From Nitrospinae bacterium RIFCSPLOWO2_12_FULL_45_22 (GTDB lineage Bacteria > 2-12-FULL-45-22): DNA of 9,647 nt. The stretch spans positions 1 through 9,647 of the forward strand of contig MHDQ01000052.1 in assembly GCA_001803565.1 (NCBI GenBank), in the 5' to 3' direction. This document shows positions 4,564 through 9,647 of the stretch, piece by piece. The notes under the pieces are model-generated. The model made no database searches. It was not told the DNA's origin and was given only the letters and a program-made list of their open reading frames with translations. Position 1 is the stretch's first letter. Every line of letters begins with the position of its first letter. The translations under genes were made by a program, and so were the position numbers.

Positions 4564-7430
4564 ATCTCTATCTTATCTGATCTGATTACACCTTCACGGC
4601 CGCAATATACCCGCAGGTCACATTCCTTGCAGACCTTATTCTCTGGCTTCTTACGTATCTCGTAATCTTTCTTGAGAATCTGCTCAACGACATGGTCAAA
4701 ATAAATACCCGCTTCATTCACCATCTCGAAGCGATAGGGAAACTGCATCAGGGCCTCATCTCGACTTGATTCACCTGTCCAATAAAGGAGAAGCCTCTCT
4801 GCTCTTTTGCCATACCGCCGCTCAAGGATGTGACCATAAATACAAAGTTGTTTGTAGTAGCTATCGAGTCTTAGATCATCCTCAAGGGGTCGAGGCTGTG
4901 ACTTAAAGTCAAGGAGTTCTAACTTGTCATCCGTCCCCAGTAGGAGGTCGATCTTGCCGGTAAGAATGTAATCATCCTTTTCCACGGATACATCGACCTC
5001 AGTCTCAATAATGCGGTCCATCTCGGCCCGATTCTGATTGAAATAGTTCATGACCTGAAAGAAGGCATTATCACGCTGCACCTTACCAATGGGACGGATT
5101 CCCCGGGTAATAAGATGGCGGAAATTGAAATCGAACAACTCTCGAATCTTCCCCTCTGCTAACTCATCGGCTCGTTTATCCAAGGCCCGGCGGTGAATAT
5201 CCTCGATGGTCTGATGCACCAGGGCCCCGAAAAAGATTTCCGCTGATCGGGAGGGAGTGAAGTCATAGTCCCTAAAGAACTGGTATTGCCTGGGACAGGT
5301 CTCATAAACTTTGAGGTCACTGGTGAAGCTGAAAGTCTTCTTTATGGTCATACGACTCCTCAGGCGAAAGAAGAGCGACTGGAGGAGATCTTTCCTCACA
5401 TAAGGCCATTGAGGTAAACCCTGCCAAATGGGTTTAAAGTGGGGCTTGGGCTGTTCTGTGGAAGTGAGCACTAACATCTTCTCTGGCCGTGAGAAAGCAA
5501 CGTAATAAAGACGCATTCGATCGAAGGCTGTGATCCTGTTTTCCGGCTCAAAGGGTTCTCTGTGATAAAAAGGTAACAGATGTCTTTCGACATCTTTTGG
5601 CGAAGAGAGCTGTTTGTCAAGGGAACCAACGATAACCACCGGGAATTCCAACCCTTTGGCCTGATGGATAGTCATCACCTGGACATACCCTTTGGGAAAA
5701 GGTTGATCGGGGTCCTCATACTCGTTGATCCCGCCTATATAGAGGAGACGCAGAAAGCTGTTGAAAAAATGGAGGCAAAGAAAATCCCGGTTGCGGTGTG
5801 AGACAATGGTATAATGATAGTAGTTCTGAAATATGTTCAACAGTTGGGAGAAGATGGCAAGGTTACGTGCCCGGTTCTCATTCTTGACCATGGAAGCAAA
5901 TGGCTCATGGGCTAATAAGTGATAAAAGTAATCGGCCAGCCTGCGATCGAGGGTTTCACCCTCCTGTAATAGCCGGATATCGGCCACGAATTGTTGGATA
6001 CAGAGGGAAAGAGGATGGGGATTCCCGAAGTTACGGCCCAGTTCAATGAGGCAATCATCCACATAGCTCACCATTTCATTAAGACTCTTCCCCTTAACTT
6101 CACCGCGTCCTTCTCCGTAATATCCGAGCAGGATTGCAAAACAGGCCACCATATATCGGATCTCTTCGTTCTCAAAATAACCCCGGGCACGAGGACAAAA
6201 AGCCGGAATCCCTTTAGCTTCCAATGCCCGGATATAGTGGCCACTGTGTTCCAGACGCACGCTGTGCAATAATAGCGCTACCTGGCTGTAGTCTTCAATG
6301 ACCCGGGCCTCTTTCAAAAAATGGATGAGATCTGCCACTCGACTTCCCTCATCTTTTCTGGATTCACCCCATATGGAAAAGACAGCCGGATATTCTGGAA
6401 AAATTCCTTCAGGGTCAGGGACGATCTCCTTGTCATACCGGAACTGGGAGGCAGAGACCGGATTGCTCCAATCGTGGCTCGACATAAATTTGTTATATGC
6501 CTTTATAATCTTCTCGTGGGAGCGGTAGTTAATGGCTAGTTTACAAATCTTACAGGCAGTAAAATTTTCCTGAAATTCGAGGAAGTTTCTTACAGTGGCT
6601 CCACGAAACCGATAAATACTTTGATCCTCATCACCGACTACGCAAATGTTATTCTGCGGGTTGGCCAGAAGGAGAAGGAGTTGTTCTTGAATATAATTCG
6701 TGTCTTGGTATTCATCTACCATGATAAACTTGATCCTTCCCCTGATGCCCTCACTCGTTCTCGGATTCTGAAGGAGTTGGTAACAGAGCTTTTGCTGGTG
6801 GGCAAAATCGATACAGTTTTTCTCATACAAGGCGGTCTCATAAGCCCGGTAGGCACCGCCAATGGCCTGGATAAATGGATCAGGCACCGAGAGGAGCCTG
6901 TCAGGATCTATCAATTCCTCTGTTATCTTATCAAAGTAGTTCCGTGCGCCTTCAATAGCAGTCCAGCGTGTTTTCCATCGCTTAAGATATTTCCCATTTA
7001 GCTCAGGTCCGATAATCTTATCAAAATTGTCATAGAGAAACAGGAGTTGGGTAAGTTCATCAAGGACTTCATAATTATTGCCGAGGGGAGTGAGATGTCT
7101 AAAAGTCATCAGGAAATCATTACAAATGCCATGAATCGTACCCACGAAGAGGTCTGACATATCGCCAGCGTAATTGAGTTTTTTAGCTGCCGCTGCAATT
7201 CGATCCCGCAATTCGAAGGCCGCCTTTTCAGTAAAGGTGCAGATAAGCATCTCCCGTGGTTGAGCAAGTTGCTGAAGAAGGATGTTAAGGGCCCTTACTA
7301 CTAAAACCAAGGTCTTACCTGAACCAGGCCCGGCGATGATGAGCAATGGGCCCTCAGTATGACCCACTGCTTCGACTTGGCCGCTGTTTAAATCAGGGAA
7401 TGCGTTGATGATTTGGCCGACAATGCTCAT
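4560..7430 (-). CDS. UvrD/AddA-type helicase with C-terminal Cas4/AddB-like Fe-S nuclease
   Basis: A single-chain SF1A helicase-nuclease of 956 residues from ATG 7430, which shares its A with the radC TGA (TGATG); a TTG one codon upstream is less likely. Numbering below counts from that TTG. Helicase motifs: Walker A AGPGSGKT (34-41), motif II DEYQDT (240-245), motif III VGDEDQSIYRFRGA (266-279), INYRSHE (301-307), motif V TIHQAKGLEF (588-597) and motif VI YYVAFSRPEKML (643-654). From about 700 follows a PDDEXK_1/RecB-like nuclease with His740, Asp829 (GKIDLLL), DFK (842-844) and Gln862. Cys713 plus Cys935, Cys938 and Cys944 are placed like the 4Fe-4S staple of Cas4 and AddB. It should unwind DNA 3' to 5' and cut it. 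RecBCD/AddAB-like end processing, repair or defence is possible. It is coupled to radC upstream and overlaps the DUF1016 start downstream. Confidence 0.92.
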   Translation of the reverse strand: MSIVGQIINAFPDLNSGQVEAVGHTEGPLLIIAGPGSGKTLVLVVRALNILLQQLAQPREMLICTFTEKAAFELRDRIAAAAKKLNYAGDMSDLFVGTIHGICNDFLMTFRHLTPLGNNYEVLDELTQLLFLYDNFDKIIGPELNGKYLKRWKTRWTAIEGARNYFDKITEELIDPDRLLSVPDPFIQAIGGAYRAYETALYEKNCIDFAHQQKLCYQLLQNPRTSEGIRGRIKFIMVDEYQDTNYIQEQLLLLLANPQNNICVVGDEDQSIYRFRGATVRNFLEFQENFTACKICKLAINYRSHEKIIKAYNKFMSSHDWSNPVSASQFRYDKEIVPDPEGIFPEYPAVFSIWGESRKDEGSRVADLIHFLKEARVIEDYSQVALLLHSVRLEHSGHYIRALEAKGIPAFCPRARGYFENEEIRYMVACFAILLGYYGEGRGEVKGKSLNEMVSYVDDCLIELGRNFGNPHPLSLCIQQFVADIRLLQEGETLDRRLADYFYHLLAHEPFASMVKNENRARNLAIFSQLLNIFQNYYHYTIVSHRNRDFLCLHFFNSFLRLLYIGGINEYEDPDQPFPKGYVQVMTIHQAKGLEFPVVIVGSLDKQLSSPKDVERHLLPFYHREPFEPENRITAFDRMRLYYVAFSRPEKMLVLTSTEQPKPHFKPIWQGLPQWPYVRKDLLQSLFFRLRSRMTIKKTFSFTSDLKVYETCPRQYQFFRDYDFTPSRSAEIFFGALVHQTIEDIHRRALDKRADELAEGKIRELFDFNFRHLITRGIRPIGKVQRDNAFFQVMNYFNQNRAEMDRIIETEVDVSVEKDDYILTGKIDLLLGTDDKLELLDFKSQPRPLEDDLRLDSYYKQLCIYGHILERRYGKRAERLLLYWTGESSRDEALMQFPYRFEMVNEAGIYFDHVVEQILKKDYEIRKKPENKVCKECDLRVYCGREGVIRSDKIEI

Positions 7431-8149
7431 CAAAGGAGACCCCCCGCCCGGAAGCTAAAGACCTCATCGTTTGAGACGATGATATGGTCAAAGACAGTGA
7501 TGTTGAGTGTCTTGGCCGCAAGAACAAGGGCTCGTGTAAGGGTTTTATCATGCTCTGAGGGATTGATATTCCCGTCCGGGTGGTTATGGGCAAATACTAA
7601 GACTGATGCCTTCTTTTTTAGAGCCGATTCCATTACTTTACGCGGATAGATCGTTGCCCGATCTATAGTTCCCTCGGTCAATGTTTCTAAATCAATTATA
7701 CGAAAGCGACTGTTAAGGTATATGACTTTAAACATTTCGTTTGGTTGGGCACCGAGGGCCGCTTTGCAATAATCATGTAGACGATTTGGATCTTCTAAAG
7801 ATAGGATTTCAGGTTCATTCTTTTCCAGGGTAAGATCGGCTTGACTTTTAGGTTGTAGATAAAGCGTAGCGGCCTCGCGAATGAAACGAATAGCTAATGG
7901 AGCGACTTCGCCAATTCCGGGTATCTTCCTCAATTCTTCCGCTGGGGCATCAAGGACACCCCGGAAAGATCCGAATCTCCTTATGGCTTCTTTAGCCATC
8001 ATTTTAACATCTTTTCGCGGTACGGCCAATGTGAGCAGGAATTCTATCGCTTCATAATCTTGAAAAGAAGCGAGGCCAGTTTTTTTAAACCTTTCACGCA
8101 GACGTTTTCTGTGGCCGAGATAATGTTGGGCTGCAGAGTTTGATTTCAT
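7430..8149 (-). CDS. radC: RadC family JAB/MPN domain protein
   Basis: This 239-residue protein has the full RadC layout and near-usual family length. The N-terminal UPF0758 region opens HYLGHRKRLRERF (9-21) and includes a helix-hairpin-helix-like LRKIPGIGEVAPLAI (73-87). The C-terminal JAB/MPN+ metalloprotease-like domain has Glu159 and the metal motif HNHPDG (188-193) with Ser198 and Asp201, that is HxH-x7-S-x2-D, so the metal site looks intact. RadC was once linked to DNA repair, but its biochemical role is unresolved; copies are frequent in mobile and defence regions. It is the first gene of the minus-strand operon, and its TGA overlaps the helicase-nuclease ATG as TGATG. No strong Shine-Dalgarno precedes ATG 8149, and I could not place a convincing promoter in the short gap upstream. 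Confidence 0.93.
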   Translation of the reverse strand: MKSNSAAQHYLGHRKRLRERFKKTGLASFQDYEAIEFLLTLAVPRKDVKMMAKEAIRRFGSFRGVLDAPAEELRKIPGIGEVAPLAIRFIREAATLYLQPKSQADLTLEKNEPEILSLEDPNRLHDYCKAALGAQPNEMFKVIYLNSRFRIIDLETLTEGTIDRATIYPRKVMESALKKKASVLVFAHNHPDGNINPSEHDKTLTRALVLAAKTLNITVFDHIIVSNDEVFSFRAGGLL

Positions 8150-8228
8150 TTAACCAGCAAGGTACAGATTTGGATAGATACACATATTTACCTTTACCAG
8201 CTATATCATGATGGCTATTACCAAACTT
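8150..8228. other. Gap upstream of radC
   Basis: These 79 bases separate the CoA-transferase remnant from radC and should hold the promoter of the radC operon unless it is read through from AOR. AT-rich stretches are present but I cannot point to a -35/-10 pair with acceptable spacing. The octamer ATCATGAT (8205-8212) is palindromic, but no longer operator is evident. Confidence 0.3.
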
Positions 8229-8336
8229 TTATATAATCTTTTCTTCCTGCAATTTCCATAGACCTTCTCGTGACAGCCCTAATAGGCCACAATAAATCTC
8301 TTCGGTATGTTTACCTAGGGCCGGGGCACCGCGATT
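8229..8336 (-). pseudogene. C-terminal remnant of a CaiB/BaiF (class III) CoA-transferase
   Basis: A 35-codon frame closed by TAA at 8337-8339 on its 5' side and ending at TAA 8231-8229 reads GAPALGKHTEEIYCGLLGLS then REGLWKLQEEKII. This matches the usual C-terminus of CaiB/BaiF CoA-transferases, with P-x-LG-HT-E followed by LLG(L/Y)S-E-x3-L-EE-x-(V)I. The rest of the roughly 400-residue gene is absent, because the AOR stop lies only 25 bases upstream. It is a deletion remnant with no start codon or ribosome binding site. Such transferases commonly accompany acyl-CoA catabolic genes, which suits the AOR neighbour. Confidence 0.65.
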
Positions 8337-8345
8337 TTAGGTAGA

Positions 8346-8361
8346 ATAGGTGGAGACCTAT
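8346..8361 (-). terminator. Short hairpin directly after the AOR stop codon
   Basis: ATAGGT (8346-8351) and ACCTAT (8356-8361) form a perfect 6-base stem with a 4-base loop immediately downstream of the AOR TAG. The stem is AT-containing and no proper T-run follows, so it would be a weak terminator or a transcript-end stabiliser at best. Confidence 0.25.
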
Positions 8362-9647
8362 CTAGGAGGGGAGTTTACCATGCCTTTGCAGATCATCCGC
8401 TACCTCTTTTAGCCCGAATCTCTCTAATGTCTCCCGCTTAGGGGCACCGCCAGTGATATCCCAACCCCGCAGTTGATAATATTCATCCTTTAGCTTCTCT
8501 AATTCTTCTGGGTCAATAGATACTTTAGTCTTTTTGTCCCGATCTGATTTCATCTCACGGTAGAAACCTTTGGCTAATTTATCATCCGCCCGGCTCAGGC
8601 CCTCTCGCACCTCAAAGGCCCTTTGCAGATGCCGTACCCGGGCTGAGGTTTCTATGAGAGATCCCACCGGGGTATCAACTCCGAAGCCTATACTCAAGAT
8701 ATGAGCCATATGTTTCGGTGTTATCGGGAGGCCAATAAAGGGGGTCATCCAGGTACATATACCTAATAAGTCTCCCAAACCATTTAGGTCCTCATTATAA
8801 CTTACAAACGGTGCCTTCCCTTCTGTCAACCTGGGATCAGCGGCATCTCTTGTCCCAGCTATTTGCTTTGAAATAGCTTCCCATTTCTTTAACCTATTCT
8901 CTAAATCTTCTTGATCACCACTCATGCCAAAAGTTAAAGCAGTATCCATTTCGCTGACTATAAATCCTTTTATCCCCTCACCCGTGGCCGATACGGCAGT
9001 GGCCAACCCTATTCCCTTAAGAGGTGGGATGTGAGTATCCATCGGAGACCCTTTGGCATGTTGAAGATACTCTTCTGCCCCTCTACCGATCTTCTTTGCT
9101 GCCTCTACTATCCCTTCGGCCAGAAGGTCCCCGATCTTTTCTCGCTGAAGTATCTTCCGGCTAATTTCTAAGATAGCCTCTCGGCTCCCATACTGCATGG
9201 GTATGCCATCAGTATCATCCTCGGTAATTATCTTATTTTTGTATAATTCCATTAGCCAGGCAATGATATTGGCCAGGGAACGGGCATCTATGCCAGCCTT
9301 CTGGCACAAAATCATGACCTCCCAGAATACCTTCATATCGGTATTCCTTAGGTCCCAGGTTAGATCAGCATAGGGACTGCATTTTACTACCCCGGCACCT
9401 ATCCCAGAAATCTGATAGGAATCCATACAGGCTACAGGACAGCCAAAGCAACCTACCCGCTTATACAGATGCTCTTTTAAAAAACCTTGGAGACTAAGAT
9501 TCTCAGCCCAGGGTTCACCGATAAGGGAGTAAATAGCCCGATATTCCCTATCCTGCCATCCCGTTAGCCCTACAGTGTGAATTTCCTTATAGGATGGGGC
9601 TTGTTTTATTAACTCGTGTAGTTTTTGACATTCTTCATAAAATTTGG
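8362..9647 (-). CDS. Aldehyde ferredoxin oxidoreductase family protein (5' partial)
   Basis: The frame is open from the window edge (first full codon at 9645) to TAG 8364-8362, about 427 residues, so the ATG at 9426 is internal. The Fe-S motif CFGCPVAC (CxxCxxxC) lies just before that ATG at 9450-9427. The fourth ligand is the Cys of LGICTWM (codon 8757-8755), as in Pyrococcus AOR. The C-terminal AOR domains 2 and 3 are present; the N-terminal tungstopterin-binding domain lies outside the window. The family oxidises aldehydes or related substrates with a W/Mo-bis-pyranopterin and one 4Fe-4S cluster, passing electrons to ferredoxin; BamB-type benzoyl-CoA reductase subunits are relatives. The substrate cannot be assigned from this part. 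It indicates anaerobic metabolism. A CoA-transferase remnant directly downstream suggests a former catabolic operon. Confidence 0.9.
   Translation of the reverse strand, partial: KFYEECQKLHELIKQAPSYKEIHTVGLTGWQDREYRAIYSLIGEPWAENLSLQGFLKEHLYKRVGCFGCPVACMDSYQISGIGAGVVKCSPYADLTWDLRNTDMKVFWEVMILCQKAGIDARSLANIIAWLMELYKNKIITEDDTDGIPMQYGSREAILEISRKILQREKIGDLLAEGIVEAAKKIGRGAEEYLQHAKGSPMDTHIPPLKGIGLATAVSATGEGIKGFIVSEMDTALTFGMSGDQEDLENRLKKWEAISKQIAGTRDAADPRLTEGKAPFVSYNEDLNGLGDLLGICTWMTPFIGLPITPKHMAHILSIGFGVDTPVGSLIETSARVRHLQRAFEVREGLSRADDKLAKGFYREMKSDRDKKTKVSIDPEELEKLKDEYYQLRGWDITGGAPKRETLERFGLKEVADDLQRHGKLPS

Noticed and set aside
8362-8410. Plus-strand AGGAGGGGA followed by ATG at 8380
   Set aside because: It looks like a ribosome binding site and start, but the frame ends after nine codons and lies antisense to the AOR C-terminus.

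Overview
The window looks like a piece of an anaerobic bacterial chromosome. The best evidence is a tungsten/molybdenum aldehyde ferredoxin oxidoreductase (AOR) family gene at the right edge, followed by a scrap of a class III CoA-transferase. RadC and bacterial-style ATGA/TGATG gene overlaps also point to bacteria. I cannot fix the lineage; a Desulfobacterota, Firmicutes or similar anaerobe would fit. No tRNA, rRNA, transposase or CRISPR array was seen.

Left region (1 to about 3015, plus strand, AT-rich): a tightly packed three-gene operon. It has a thymidylate-synthase-like protein (5' end outside the window), a radical SAM/SPASM protein starting on the ATGA overlap, and a fusion of an iron-sulfur uracil-DNA-glycosylase-like domain to a C-terminal Panacea (SocA/DUF4065) domain. 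A pyrimidine C5-chemistry enzyme, a radical enzyme and a base-excision-type fold beside an antitoxin-type domain make the strongest candidate here for an undescribed system. One possibility is synthesis of a modified pyrimidine nucleotide plus recognition or removal of it, possibly for genome defence. The function is inference.

Middle junction (3016 to 3408): no intact recognised gene. On the minus strand there is a small ORF with a good ribosome binding site, and a second protein-like reading frame continues from it after a frame change. It resembles the remains of a gene cut off next to the left operon.

Central region (3409 to 8149, minus strand, higher GC): a translationally coupled operon read right to left. 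The order is radC (JAB/MPN family), then a single-chain UvrD-type helicase with a C-terminal Cas4/AddB-like iron-sulfur nuclease, then a DUF1016/YhcG-type PD-(D/E)XK nuclease. The last gene carries two in-frame palindromic repeat units exactly 60 bases apart. The set looks like a DNA-processing or defence cassette.

Right region (8150 to 9647, minus strand): the last 35 codons of a CaiB/BaiF-type CoA-transferase lie between radC and the AOR gene. The AOR gene is open to the window edge and retains its four cluster cysteines. This looks like catabolic chromosomal backbone, with the helicase-nuclease and TS-like modules as accessory blocks beside it.
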